NCBI GenBank assembly: GCA_021792095.1
Contig: JAJYVH010000001.1
Span: 613,155 to 677,154, forward strand
Direction of reading: 5' to 3'
Origin: Microcaldota archaeon
GTDB taxonomy: Archaea; Micrarchaeota; Micrarchaeia; Micrarchaeales; CABMGC01
DNA: 64,000 nucleotides
In this document: positions 51,430 through 60,636 of the stretch, piece by piece
Layout: the number at the start of each line of letters is the position of its first letter
Position numbering within the stretch: the stretch's first letter is position 1
Notes under the pieces: model-generated
What the model saw: the letters and a program-made list of their open reading frames with translations, nothing else
Databases searched by the model: none
Told to the model about the DNA's origin: nothing
Position numbers and translations under genes: made by a program

Positions 51430-51906
51430 TCAAGTGAACTTCACGGAGAGCCTGCCCACGGCCACGCTGGGCAGCCCGCTGACCTCATCGGTGTAGTTGA
51501 GCAGCACGGAGCCCGAGTACACGTCGCCGACATTGCCAGAAGCCGCAGTAGCGCCGGCGTAGCACTGCACAGTGAATGTGTAGTTGGCGCCGACGGGCAT
51601 GAACACCTGGTTGCTCGGGGGGTTGTAGGGCGCCTGCATCTCTGTTTCTGTGCCGTTCTCGTTGCACCCTATGCTTGTCACGTTTATCGCAGAGGCGGCG
51701 GACTGGCCTATGTTTATCTGCAGCAGGCCGTTGGTGCTCAGGAAATCGTAGATGCAGCTGAAGCCCGAGGAGAAGATGCACTGCTGGGGCGCATACTTCT
51801 GCGGGCTGAAGAAACCCTGGGAGGCTAGCACTACCAGCACCACGGCCAGGATCAGTATGGCCCAGCCGTAGGTGGTCAAGTACTCGAGCGCCGCCTGCAG
51901 TCTCAT
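51430..51906 (-). CDS. type IV pilin-like protein
   Basis: The N-terminus MRLQAALEYLTTYGWAILI is the archaeal pilin pattern: a charged residue, then a hydrophobic helix (about residues 13-31) that packs in the filament. Ser/Thr/Asn-rich ectodomain residues include four cysteines (QQCIF, FSCIYD, IGCNE, VQCYAG) and N-x-T/S sites. The leader is very short, so processing by a prepilin peptidase would cut near residue 3. It sits directly upstream of the secretion ATPase gene. AATTTAATGC (about 51928-51937, minus strand) is the TATA box. Confidence 0.85.
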   Translation of the reverse strand: MRLQAALEYLTTYGWAILILAVVLVVLASQGFFSPQKYAPQQCIFSSGFSCIYDFLSTNGLLQINIGQSAASAINVTSIGCNENGTETEMQAPYNPPSNQVFMPVGANYTFTVQCYAGATAASGNVGDVYSGSVLLNYTDEVSGLPSVAVGRLSVKFT

Positions 51907-51947
51907 GATTAGGAATGGACTGGAAGCATTAAATTAGTTTCCAGGCG

Positions 51948-52556
51948 CTAGACAAGGGCCTCGTATATCTCTGCGGCGCCGCGCAGGAGCGAGAAGGCCA
52001 CGACAAGCGCCACCATCGCGTAGCCCACGATAAGCGGCAGGCCAGCTATGAACACCAGCGCTAGGTATATGAAGGCCAGCGCCTTGAGCGCCCCGTATGC
52101 GCCCCTGCTGACGTGCGACGACGCTATCCTGCCGAAGCCCGTGTGCATGCTCGAGAAAGACTTGCCGCGCCTGAGCACCAGGAAGTCGGCGAGCGTGTTC
52201 CTTGCGAACACTATGACGAACACGAACCACGGAAGCAGCGCCAGGTAGATGAAAAGCAGCCAGAAGCCGTACTCGACAACGCGGTCTACTGCTATGTCGA
52301 AGTAGGCGGCATACGCAGGCATTGTTTTCGGGAACTTCTTCTTTTTGATGCCCCGCGCCTCGTCAATCATGTAGAGGATAAAGTCCTGCGGAGAGTGCCC
52401 GCCCAACGTCGCCATGTAGCCGTCCAGCGTGTCCGAGAGGAAAAGCAGTATCACAAGCAGCACAACGGCGACAGCGTTAACCTTTACCACAATCGCGTAG
52501 AGCACAGCGAAAAGGAACAGTATTCGCAGCGATGTCACAAGGTCGGCATTTCTCAT
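51948..52556 (-). CDS. CDP-alcohol phosphatidyltransferase-like protein with a split motif
   Basis: The 202 residues have about six transmembrane helices. SDTLDGYMATLGG supplies the first acids of the CDP-alcohol motif. The second half, AYFDIAVDRVVE, is separated by an insertion of about 30 residues (PQDFILYMIDEARGIKKKKF and beyond), and the usual Gly is Ala. The family moves a head group onto CDP-archaeol. Whether this form is active is open. Start ATG 52556 follows TTATAAGG (52581-52590, minus strand). Confidence 0.75.
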   Translation of the reverse strand: MRNADLVTSLRILFLFAVLYAIVVKVNAVAVVLLVILLFLSDTLDGYMATLGGHSPQDFILYMIDEARGIKKKKFPKTMPAYAAYFDIAVDRVVEYGFWLLFIYLALLPWFVFVIVFARNTLADFLVLRRGKSFSSMHTGFGRIASSHVSRGAYGALKALAFIYLALVFIAGLPLIVGYAMVALVVAFSLLRGAAEIYEALV

Positions 52557-52598
52557 CGAAACAAGAGAGTATGAGACGCAAACCTTATAATAGTCAAT

Positions 52599-55500
52599 AT
52601 GGGAATTAGCAGTTGGCTGCAATCGGCGGTGCGCTTGCTCGATCTCAGGGAAAACGAGGAAGAGATACTGGGCTACTGGAAGGAGCACGACATCGACAAC
52701 AAGGTCAGGGGCCTTGGGCAGGGCAAGAAGTTCTACTTCCTTGACGGCCCGCCTTACGCCTACTCCGAGCTCGCCTCGCACCACATGTGGGTGACCACCA
52801 TAAAGGATATGGTGGTGAGGTACAAGAAGCAGAGGAGGTTCAGGGTCCACGACAGGAACGGGTTCGATGTGCACGGCCTGCCCACGGAGAACCAGGTGGA
52901 GAAGAACCTGGGCATAAAGTCCAAGAGGGACATAGAGGAAAAGGTAGGCATAGCTGCTTTCGTGCGCGCATGCAGGGAACTCGTCGACGCTGGCATCAAG
53001 AAGGACACTGAAACGCTAAGGCGGCTTGGGGCCTCGTTCGACTTCGCGAACGCCTACCTGCCCTACAAAAAGGAATACATGGACAAGGGCTGGGAGATAT
53101 TCAAGAGCATCTACGACAAGGGGCTCGTTTACAGGGGCCTGAAGCCGCTCGCCTACTGCCCCCACTGCGAGACTGTGCTGGCCGGAGGCAGCATCGAGCT
53201 CGAGTACCGCGAGGACGCGGACCCATCGCTCTTCCTCGCGTTCGAGACCGCGCGGGGCGGCAAGGACAAGATCGGCCTCGAGCCGGGCACGCGCCTGGTC
53301 GTATGGACCACGACGCCGTGGACGCTGCCCGCAAACGTGGCGATAGCAGCGAACCCCACGGCGATGTACGTGCTCGCGAAACTGGACGGCAAGAACTACG
53401 TGCTTGCGAAGGAGAGGCTGGATGAGTTCGCAGGCGTGATGAAGTCGAGCGCTGTTGTGCTTAAGGAATTCTACGGCAGCGAGCTCGAGGGCGCAAGGTA
53501 CCTGAGCCCCCTCGAGGGCGCGGTGCCCATGCAGAGGGAGCTGAGGAAGCACCACAAGGTAATACTGAGCGGCACTTTCGTGACAGTTTCCGAGGGAAGC
53601 GGGCTTCTGCACGTGGCTCCAGGCCATGGAGTGGAGGACGAGAAGCTTGGCAGGGAGCACAGGCTGCCCATCTTCTCGCCGGTCGATGCGCACGCCAGGT
53701 ACACCGAAGAAGCGGGCGCATACGCAGGCCTGCTGGTCCCGCAGGAGGCCAACCAGAGGGTGCTCGAGGACCTGAAAAAGGCCGGTGCCCTGCTGGGTCA
53801 GCTGGAGGTCAGGCACAGCTACCCGCACTGCTGGAGGTGCGGCACGAAGCTGATATACCGCGCCACCGAGCAGTGGTTCATCAATGTGCAGAGGATCAAG
53901 AAGAGGATGCTCAGGGAGAACAGGAAGGTGAGATGGCAGCCGGCGATGGGACAGGAGTGGTTCGCTGAAGCGATAAGCAGCTCGCCGGACTGGACAATAA
54001 CGAGGCAGAGGTACTGGGGGACGCCTATACCGATATGGAAATGCGCGTCTTGCGGCAAGGTAGAGGTGATGGGCTCTGCAAGGGAGCTGGCCGAGAGGGC
54101 GAAGCTCGCGAAGGAGCCCGAGGACCTGCACAGGCCGCATATAGATGAGATCACGTTCGGCTGCGCGAAGTGCGGCGGCGAGATGCGCCGCATACCCGAC
54201 GTCATCGACGTCTGGTACGATGCAGGTATAGCGCACACGGCGAGCCTCAGCGACGACGAGTTCGGCAGGCTGTTCCCTGCCGACTGGATAACCGAGAGCA
54301 ACGAGCAGCTCCGCGGCTGGTTCGCCACGCTCATGCGCACAAGCGTCGCATACCACGGGGAAACGCCGTTCAGGACAGTAGTAATAGGGGGCATGATGAA
54401 GGACCAGTTCGGCGGCGAGATGCACAGGCACCTCGGCAACGCGGTGACCGCCGACGACCTCTTCGCCATATCGAGCGCGGACGGCTTCAGGCTCTGGTGC
54501 TCCAGCCACCCCCGATGGCAGGAGCTGAAGCTCAAGAAGGAGGAGATGGTGGAGGCCGACAGGGACATAATCACTTTGTACAACGCGGCCGAACTGGCCA
54601 GGGAGCTTAGCGCCCTTTCTGGAAGCGACACTAAGAAGGTGAAGAGACCAAGGGCAGCGTCGCTGCCCGCAGAGGACGCATGGGTGCTCTCCAGGATGAA
54701 CACGCTCATAGGCAGGTTCAACGAGAACTTCGACGCATACCTGCTCGACACTGCGGTGAACGAGATAAGGGACTTCCTGATAAACGACTTCAGCAGGTTC
54801 TACCTCAGGATTGCCAAGAAGCGCGCCGGGAACGCGAAAGGGGCTGAGCTGAAACGCCTCTCGAACCTGGTGGCGTACGTACTCAAGAGCATAGTCATAA
54901 TGCTGGCGCCCATCGCGCCGTTCTCCACGGAGCACATCTACCTGCGGCTCTACGGCAACAAGGAGAGCGTATCGATGGAGGACTGGCCTAAGGCCGACAG
55001 GGGCGCCATAAACACAGAGCTCGAATCTGAGTTCGCGCTGGCGCAGGACGCGATAACGGCGCTGCTGAACAGCAGGGAGAAGGCAAAGGTGAGGCTCCGC
55101 TGGCCCGTGGCGAGCGGCACCCTCGAAGTGAAGGAACCCGGGGTGCAGGCCTCGCTCGAGAGGATGGCGGGGCTGATAGAGGATTACACCAACATAAAGG
55201 AGCTGAAGATAAAGCACGTGCAGGGCTTCGCCAGGGAGATAAGGCCTATGTTCGGCAGGATAGGGCCCGAGTTCAAGGACAGAGCCCAGGCCGTGGGCGA
55301 TGCGCTCGCGAAAGCGGATGCGGACGAGATAGAGAGGGGCATAGCGGCTGACGGCTACTACCCGCTGCACACCAGCCAGGGCATAGCGAACATAACAAAG
55401 GAGCACTTCGCTATAACCGAGAGGCTCGAGGCGGGCAACGCTGTGCTGTTCAGGCACGGCATGGCCAGCATCGACGCACACATGAGCAAGGAACTGCTCG

Positions 55501-55757
55501 AGGAGGCGATGGTGCGCGAGTTCGAGCGGAGGGTGCAGCTAGCAAGGAAGGAGCTGCAGCTCAGGAAAACGGACACGATACTGCTGCGCTACGCTGCGGG
55601 GCCGGAGATGGAGCGCATAGTCGGCGCGAACGCAAGCACAATCAAGAAGGACGTGAACGCCAGTGAGATAAGCGCCGGCATAAGGGGCAGGGCCAACGTC
55701 AAGGAGTTCGACCTGGAGGACGAGAAGCTGAGGATAGAGATAGAGAAAACAGCATGA
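52599..55757 (+). CDS. ileS: isoleucyl-tRNA synthetase with degenerate signature motifs
   Basis: The 1052 residues follow the IleRS plan: FLDGPPYAYSELASHHMW then NGFDVHGLPTE, the editing domain TTTPWTLPANVAIAANP, WTITRQRYWGTPIPIWKC, zinc cysteines (CASCG, CAKCG), WYDAGIAHTA and a C-terminal anticodon-binding region. The HIGH site reads ASHH (residues 59-62) and the KMSKS loop reads EMHRHLGN (residues 607-614), both unlike normal IleRS. Start is ATG 52599; GTG 52629 is also possible, since a TATA box at 52583-52592 would start transcription near it. Confidence 0.9.
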   Translation: MGISSWLQSAVRLLDLRENEEEILGYWKEHDIDNKVRGLGQGKKFYFLDGPPYAYSELASHHMWVTTIKDMVVRYKKQRRFRVHDRNGFDVHGLPTENQVEKNLGIKSKRDIEEKVGIAAFVRACRELVDAGIKKDTETLRRLGASFDFANAYLPYKKEYMDKGWEIFKSIYDKGLVYRGLKPLAYCPHCETVLAGGSIELEYREDADPSLFLAFETARGGKDKIGLEPGTRLVVWTTTPWTLPANVAIAANPTAMYVLAKLDGKNYVLAKERLDEFAGVMKSSAVVLKEFYGSELEGARYLSPLEGAVPMQRELRKHHKVILSGTFVTVSEGSGLLHVAPGHGVEDEKLGREHRLPIFSPVDAHARYTEEAGAYAGLLVPQEANQRVLEDLKKAGALLGQLEVRHSYPHCWRCGTKLIYRATEQWFINVQRIKKRMLRENRKVRWQPAMGQEWFAEAISSSPDWTITRQRYWGTPIPIWKCASCGKVEVMGSARELAERAKLAKEPEDLHRPHIDEITFGCAKCGGEMRRIPDVIDVWYDAGIAHTASLSDDEFGRLFPADWITESNEQLRGWFATLMRTSVAYHGETPFRTVVIGGMMKDQFGGEMHRHLGNAVTADDLFAISSADGFRLWCSSHPRWQELKLKKEEMVEADRDIITLYNAAELARELSALSGSDTKKVKRPRAASLPAEDAWVLSRMNTLIGRFNENFDAYLLDTAVNEIRDFLINDFSRFYLRIAKKRAGNAKGAELKRLSNLVAYVLKSIVIMLAPIAPFSTEHIYLRLYGNKESVSMEDWPKADRGAINTELESEFALAQDAITALLNSREKAKVRLRWPVASGTLEVKEPGVQASLERMAGLIEDYTNIKELKIKHVQGFAREIRPMFGRIGPEFKDRAQAVGDALAKADADEIERGIAADGYYPLHTSQGIANITKEHFAITERLEAGNAVLFRHGMASIDAHMSKELLEEAMVREFERRVQLARKELQLRKTDTILLRYAAGPEMERIVGANASTIKKDVNASEISAGIRGRANVKEFDLEDEKLRIEIEKTA

Positions 55758-55970
55758 TTACTGCTGGCTTACCGCAACGCCTGGCGAAAGCTCGGAATGC
55801 TTGAACGCCTTCCTCCTTTCCATCATGCCCCAGCAGTCCTTGCATATCACGAGCCTGACCACCTTCGTCTTCCTCTTCGAGCTCTTGACGCAGTTGACGC
55901 ATATCTTCCTGCTGCAGTAATTGCATACGTCATACTTGACTACTTCGGCGCCGCACCTTTCGCATCGCAT
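55758..55970 (-). CDS. small zinc-finger protein
   Basis: The 70 residues hold four CxxC pairs: CERCG, CNYCS, CVNC and CKDC, enough for two zinc sites. The spacing is like a treble-clef or B-box-type finger. Basic residues cluster between them (KSSKRKTKVV). A nucleic-acid or protein-binding role is likely but unproven. It converges with ileS, with one base between the stops. Start ATG 55970. Confidence 0.75.
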   Translation of the reverse strand: MRCERCGAEVVKYDVCNYCSRKICVNCVKSSKRKTKVVRLVICKDCWGMMERRKAFKHSELSPGVAVSQQ

Positions 55971-56085
55971 GTAAAACTCACTGTTTGCAAAACTGCTAGG
56001 TAGTGAAGGTATAAAAACACGTAACTGCCGGGCTCAGGCGCGCAGCTGCAAAAGGGATTTAAAGCAGAGAAGCCAAGTTTGCAGC

Positions 56086-57417
56086 ATGTATTCCGAGGAG
56101 CTTGAGAAACTCTTTGCCAGGAGGGGGATAGCGCCCGGCGACAGGATAAGGGTCACGGTCAAGGGCAGGACGTTAGAAGGCATACTCATGCCGAGACCCG
56201 AGTTCGGCGACAGCGGCGCGATGGTGCTCAAGCTGCCCAACGGCTACAACATAGGCATGCGCATAGGCAGCCGGGCGAAGGTGGAAAAGCAGGGCGGCAA
56301 AAAGACTACGTTCGAGTTCCCGAAGGCCAAGCTCGGCAGGAAGGAGGGATTGCCTGAGGTGAGCATAATAGCGACCGGAGGCACCATAGGCGCCAAGGTG
56401 GATTATGAGACTGGCGGAGTGCATTGGCTGCTCGAGCCAGGAGAGCTGCTCTACGCTGTGCCGGAGCTCAAGGACATAGCCAACTACGGCGTGATTAACC
56501 TTATGAGCATAGGCAGTGAGGACATGGGCTACAAGGACTGGCAGGAGATAGCCAAAGCAGCCGCAAAGGAGCTCTCGCGGTCCAGGGGTGTCGTGATAAC
56601 CACAGGCACGGACACCATGCACTATATCTCCGCCGCCCTCTCTTTCATGCTGCAGGGCATAAACGGGCCCGTCGTGATAACTGGCTCGCAGCGAAGCAGC
56701 GACAGGGGCTCGAGCGACGCTTTCATGAACCTCGCCTGCTCCGCGCGCATAGCCGCAAGCGCCAACGTAGCGGAGGTGGGCGTGTGCATGCATGCGACGT
56801 CCTCAGACACCTACTGCAGCTTCATGAGGGGCACAAGGGTAAGGAAGATGCACACCACGAGGCGCGACGCTTTCAGACCCATAAACTCACCGCCCATAGC
56901 CAACGTGACCAGGGAAGGGGAGATAACGTACACGGATGAGGGCAGGGTGCGCATCGAGGACGGCGGCAGGGAGCTGCGCGTGTTGAAGGGCTACGAACCA
57001 AAGGTCGCGCTGCTGAAGTTCTATCCGAACTCTGACCCTGAGATACTCGACTACTATATCTCGAAGAAGTACAAGGGCGCAATAATAGAAGGAACCGGGA
57101 TGGGGCACATCGCAGTATCGCCACACGACTCCAGGTACTCGTGGCTCGGCCACATAAAGAGGGCCGTTGATTCCGGGATGGTGGTAGGCATTACGTCGCA
57201 GACCATAAACGGCAGGGTGAACCCTAACGTCTACACCAACGGCAGGCTCATAGCGGGCACAGGTGCTATATACTGCGAAGACATGCTGCCCGAGGTGGCG
57301 CTGGTGAAGCTGGGCGTGCTGCTGGGAAACCACAGGAGGCGCGAGGCGGCGCACCTGCTCGCGAAGAACATGGTCGGCGAGATAAGCGAGAGGAGCGAGG
57401 TCGGGCAACAGTTGTGA
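56086..57417 (+). CDS. gatD: glutamyl-tRNA(Gln) amidotransferase subunit D
   Basis: The 443 residues have an N-terminal beta domain (about 1-90), then an asparaginase-like fold. The catalytic residues lie in ATGGTIGAK (Thr97, Thr100) and ITTGTDTMHY (Thr175, Asp176); a Lys follows in the conserved MRGTRVRKMHT region. GatD frees ammonia from glutamine or asparagine and passes it to GatE, which amidates Glu-tRNA(Gln). This complex is unique to archaea. gatE starts six bases after, or overlapping, its stop. Confidence 0.95.
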   Translation: MYSEELEKLFARRGIAPGDRIRVTVKGRTLEGILMPRPEFGDSGAMVLKLPNGYNIGMRIGSRAKVEKQGGKKTTFEFPKAKLGRKEGLPEVSIIATGGTIGAKVDYETGGVHWLLEPGELLYAVPELKDIANYGVINLMSIGSEDMGYKDWQEIAKAAAKELSRSRGVVITTGTDTMHYISAALSFMLQGINGPVVITGSQRSSDRGSSDAFMNLACSARIAASANVAEVGVCMHATSSDTYCSFMRGTRVRKMHTTRRDAFRPINSPPIANVTREGEITYTDEGRVRIEDGGRELRVLKGYEPKVALLKFYPNSDPEILDYYISKKYKGAIIEGTGMGHIAVSPHDSRYSWLGHIKRAVDSGMVVGITSQTINGRVNPNVYTNGRLIAGTGAIYCEDMLPEVALVKLGVLLGNHRRREAAHLLAKNMVGEISERSEVGQQL

Positions 57418-57422
57418 TTCAC

Positions 57423-59261
57423 ATGCTTGGCGCGGAAGACTATAGGAGGCTTGGTTTCAAGTGCGGGCTGGAGGTGCACCAGAGGCTGGCCACGCGCACC
57501 AAGCTTTTCTGCGGCTGCGACGCGCAGCTACCCAACGACATATCGGTGGCGGAGGTTGAGAGGAGACAAAGGGCTGTCGCAGGCGAGCTCGGCAGCATAG
57601 ACCAGTCGGCGGCCTTCGAAACGTCAAAGGGGAGGAAGTTCGTTTACAATGCCTTCGCCAAGACCACGTGCCTGGTGGAGCTCGACGAGGAGCCCCCGCA
57701 CGAGCCCAACAGGGAGGCGCTAGACATAGCCATGCAGATAGTAGCATCGCTGCGCGCCAGCGCGCCTGACGAGCTGGAGGTCATGAGGAAGGAGGTGGTT
57801 GACGGGAGCGACACGAGCGGCTTCCAGAGGACTATGCTCGTGGGCTACGACGGCAGCATAGAGGTTGCGGGCAGGCAGGTAGGCATACCGACCATATTCC
57901 TAGAAGAGGAATCGGCGGGGATAGAGTACAACGACAGCGGCGTGGCCGTGTACAATCTTGACAGGCTCGGCGTGCCGCTCATGGAGATAGACACCAACCC
58001 GGACCTCAGGACGCCGGAGGAGGCCAAGGCTGCGGCTGCGGCCCTCGGCCTTATGCTCAGGCTCACAGGCAAGGTGCAGAGGGGCATAGGCAGCATAAGG
58101 CAGGACGTCAACGTCTCGATACGCGAGGGCGCCAGGGTGGAGATAAAGGGCTTTCAGGACCTGGACACCATGGACACAGTGATCGCGAACGAGGTGGAGA
58201 GGCAGCTGCATCTGGTTGAGATCCGCAACGAGCTGCTTAAGCGGAAGGCGAAAGTGCACGCTGCGCGAACCGATGTCACCAGCGTCTTCGGCGAGACAAA
58301 AGCGCGCATAGTCGCGAAGAGCATATCGGGCGACGGGACGGTGATGGCCGCGAAGCTCGAGGGTTTCGCCGGCATGCTCGGAACGGAGGTAAACACGGGC
58401 AGGAGGCTGGGCAGCGAGATAAGCGACTACGCGAAGCTCGCCGGACTCGGGGGCATAATACACAGCGACGAGGACCTTCCCGGCTACGGCTTCTCGGAAA
58501 AGGAGATAGGCGCGCTGCGCAACCTCCTTGACATCGGGGCCAGAGACGCGTTCATACTTGTGGCTGGAGGCAGGGATGCGTGCATACGCGCGCTAGATGC
58601 CGCTTGCGCGAGGGCGATGCTGGCGCTCGAGGGCGTGCCGAAGGAGACAAGGGGCGTTGACCAGAAGACTCTGGTAACCACGTTCCTTAGGCCGCTGCCG
58701 GGCGGGGAGCGGATGTACCCTGAGACCGACGTCAGGCCCGTAGTGATGGACGCTGGCATGCTCGAGAGCGCGAAGGGCAGGGCAGTAGACGCGGAATCGG
58801 TTTCGAGGCGGCTGAAGAGCACTATAGGCAACAGGCAGCTGGAGGAGCAGATGCTCTGGTCCCAGCACCTGGGCAGGTTCCTCGAGATAGTGGAGAAGAC
58901 AGGCGCCGACGGCGGCGTCGTAGCGGCGACACTGCTAGAGAAGATGACCCAGCTGAGGCGCAGCGGCGTGAATGTGGGCGCGATAGGCGACGACGCCATG
59001 CTCAGGGTGTTCTCCGAGTACGGAAAGGGCAACATCACCAAAGCAGCGATAGAGGAGATACTCAAGCGCGAGCCGAAGGACGGGGCCGATGTGGAGCGCA
59101 TAATCAAATCCGAGAAACTGGAGCGCCTGAGGGGCAGGGAGCTTGAACTCGCCATAAAAGAGGCGGGCGCCGAGGGCGGCAGAGAAGAGAGGCTGCGCCG
59201 CATCATGAGCAAGCACAGACTTAACGTCGACGGGGACGAGCTCGGGGCCGCGCTGAAGTAG
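57423..59261 (+). CDS. gatE: glutamyl-tRNA(Gln) amidotransferase subunit E
   Basis: The 612 residues begin EDYRRLGFKCGLEVHQRLAT, the GatB/E kinase-like domain (about residues 1-400). Visible segments include GVPLMEIDTNPDLRTPEEA, RQDVNVSIREGARVEIKGFQ, and a DPF-type insertion, then the helical tail and YqeY-like end (ITKAAIEEILKREPKDGADV). GatE activates Glu-tRNA(Gln) with ATP and uses ammonia from GatD. The start is ATG 57423; GTG 57414, overlapping the gatD TGA, is an alternative. Confidence 0.95.
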   Translation: MLGAEDYRRLGFKCGLEVHQRLATRTKLFCGCDAQLPNDISVAEVERRQRAVAGELGSIDQSAAFETSKGRKFVYNAFAKTTCLVELDEEPPHEPNREALDIAMQIVASLRASAPDELEVMRKEVVDGSDTSGFQRTMLVGYDGSIEVAGRQVGIPTIFLEEESAGIEYNDSGVAVYNLDRLGVPLMEIDTNPDLRTPEEAKAAAAALGLMLRLTGKVQRGIGSIRQDVNVSIREGARVEIKGFQDLDTMDTVIANEVERQLHLVEIRNELLKRKAKVHAARTDVTSVFGETKARIVAKSISGDGTVMAAKLEGFAGMLGTEVNTGRRLGSEISDYAKLAGLGGIIHSDEDLPGYGFSEKEIGALRNLLDIGARDAFILVAGGRDACIRALDAACARAMLALEGVPKETRGVDQKTLVTTFLRPLPGGERMYPETDVRPVVMDAGMLESAKGRAVDAESVSRRLKSTIGNRQLEEQMLWSQHLGRFLEIVEKTGADGGVVAATLLEKMTQLRRSGVNVGAIGDDAMLRVFSEYGKGNITKAAIEEILKREPKDGADVERIIKSEKLERLRGRELELAIKEAGAEGGREERLRRIMSKHRLNVDGDELGAALK

Positions 59262-59264
59262 CGC

Positions 59265-60521
59265 CTATGCTTCTTCCTTGCGCAGCGTATCCGGCTCCAC
59301 CAAATCGGACATGTCGCCGAAGAAATCTTCGCCTTCCTCGAAGGTGCCGGCCTTCAGCAGCACCATGTCATCGGGCTTAGAGCTCATCATGTCCTTGACG
59401 AAAGCAACCTCGTTAGCTATGCCTGCGTGCTCGCTGGTGAACACGTTGCTGTAGCCTCCCTGCGCGAGCCTCTGCACCACCGCCTCCCTGTGCCTCGCTG
59501 GCAGGCTCACCGCAAGCACCCTGCCTCCATCCTTGAGCGTCGATGCTATGCCGGCCTCGCCTGTATCCGCGAAGGCGCCACTCACATCGAATATAACGAA
59601 GTTCCTGGTCCTCTGCGGCTTCACCGCCTTGTAGGTGCCGCCGGTGGTATCGAACCTCTGTATCACAAGGCCTACCGTGACCAGCACCGCTATCAGCAGA
59701 TAGTACGGCTGTATTGTCTCCCCGAGCAGCAGGCCGGCGAAGAGCAGCGTGAGGAAGGGCGAGAGGAAGTAGGTATTGGTCACTAGCGTAGTCTTGAGCA
59801 GCCTGAACGAGTAGAAGTAGGTGTAGAAACCTATGACGTTGTCTCCTGCGACGAGCAGCATCGCCAGCACGTAGCTGGGCTGTATCGGGGACAGCACGGC
59901 TCCGGTGGCTACGAAAGCGACGCCGAAGAGCACGGCCGCAGAGACGTTGAAGACCAGGAGTTCGCTGGGCATGTCGAAGATGTACTTCTTCATGAGCAAC
60001 GATGCTATCGCGTAGCCTCCGGACGCGAGCACGAGCATCAGCAGCACAGGCAGGTCCGGATTGCTGAACACAATGCCGAGCTGCCCTCCTGTCAGCGCCA
60101 CGTATATCCCGATGAACGCGAGCAGTAGGGCCGCAACCTGTATCTTGCTCAGCCTTTCCCTGAGCAGGATAGGTATGAAGATAAGCATCAGCAGCGGGGA
60201 CGTCCTGAACACCACTGTGGCCAGGGCCGCGCTTACATAGCGCTCCGCAATCAGTATGGCAGCGCCGAAGGGCAGGTACGTGAGCAGGCCCATGAGCGCT
60301 ATAAGGCCCAGCTTCCTGGGCTGCCTGAAGTACGAGGCTGCCTCGCGCTGCTTTCCGGCAGCAAGCACGAACAGCACCGCAAACACAGTGCCGATCGCGT
60401 ACGTGAGCAGGAAGAACTCGGTCAGGCTCATCTGGGTGGCCAGCGCCAGCACTATGGGCACTAGAGCGCCTGTCACAAGGCCGAATACAAGGGCCGCGTA
60501 GCCCCGTGTCTTTATCTGCAT
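59265..60521 (-). CDS. EamA/DMT transporter with extra C-terminal domain
   Basis: About residues 1-290 form ten transmembrane helices of two EamA units. A cytoplasmic domain of about 120 residues follows (RNFVIFDVSGAFADTGEAGI, LAQGGYSNVFTSEHAGIAN, DDMVLLKAGTFEEGEDFF), which I do not recognise; it recalls HAD- or STAS-like alpha/beta folds. Such a fused regulatory domain is unusual for the family. It diverges from the double-HTH regulator at 60637, a likely controller. Start ATG 60521 after TTTTAAAAG (about 60550-60558, minus strand). Confidence 0.8.
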   Translation of the reverse strand: MQIKTRGYAALVFGLVTGALVPIVLALATQMSLTEFFLLTYAIGTVFAVLFVLAAGKQREAASYFRQPRKLGLIALMGLLTYLPFGAAILIAERYVSAALATVVFRTSPLLMLIFIPILLRERLSKIQVAALLLAFIGIYVALTGGQLGIVFSNPDLPVLLMLVLASGGYAIASLLMKKYIFDMPSELLVFNVSAAVLFGVAFVATGAVLSPIQPSYVLAMLLVAGDNVIGFYTYFYSFRLLKTTLVTNTYFLSPFLTLLFAGLLLGETIQPYYLLIAVLVTVGLVIQRFDTTGGTYKAVKPQRTRNFVIFDVSGAFADTGEAGIASTLKDGGRVLAVSLPARHREAVVQRLAQGGYSNVFTSEHAGIANEVAFVKDMMSSKPDDMVLLKAGTFEEGEDFFGDMSDLVEPDTLRKEEA

Positions 60522-60546
60522 CCTCTCAGTAGCAATGGAAGCCCGG

Positions 60547-60558
60547 TTCTTTTAAAAC
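60547..60558 (-). promoter_or_regulatory. TATA-like box for the DMT transporter
   Basis: Read on the minus strand, GTTTTAAAAGAA sits about 26-37 bases upstream of ATG 60521. Confidence 0.5.
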
Positions 60559-60579
60559 AGTACAAAAATTAACGTATTT

Positions 60580-60597
60580 ACTAATGTTTTTGTTAGT
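60580..60597. promoter_or_regulatory. candidate operator between divergent regulator and transporter
   Basis: ACTAATGTTTTTGTTAGT has complementary ends (ACTAA/TTAGT). It lies just upstream of both TATA-like boxes (60547-60558 and 60607-60619), where an Lrp-type protein would bind to control one or both genes. Confidence 0.4.
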
Positions 60598-60606
60598 TTG
60601 CGAATG

Positions 60607-60619
60607 GCTTAAAAATATG
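60607..60619 (+). promoter_or_regulatory. TATA-like box for the double-HTH regulator
   Basis: GCTTAAAAATATG lies 18-30 bases upstream of ATG 60637, implying a leaderless transcript. Confidence 0.5.
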
Positions 60620-60636
60620 AGCAGATACGCATAAGC

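Noticed and set aside
53016..55481. 821-codon minus-strand frame over ileS
   Set aside because: It lies entirely antisense to a clear IleRS and its composition is typical of a codon-position shadow.
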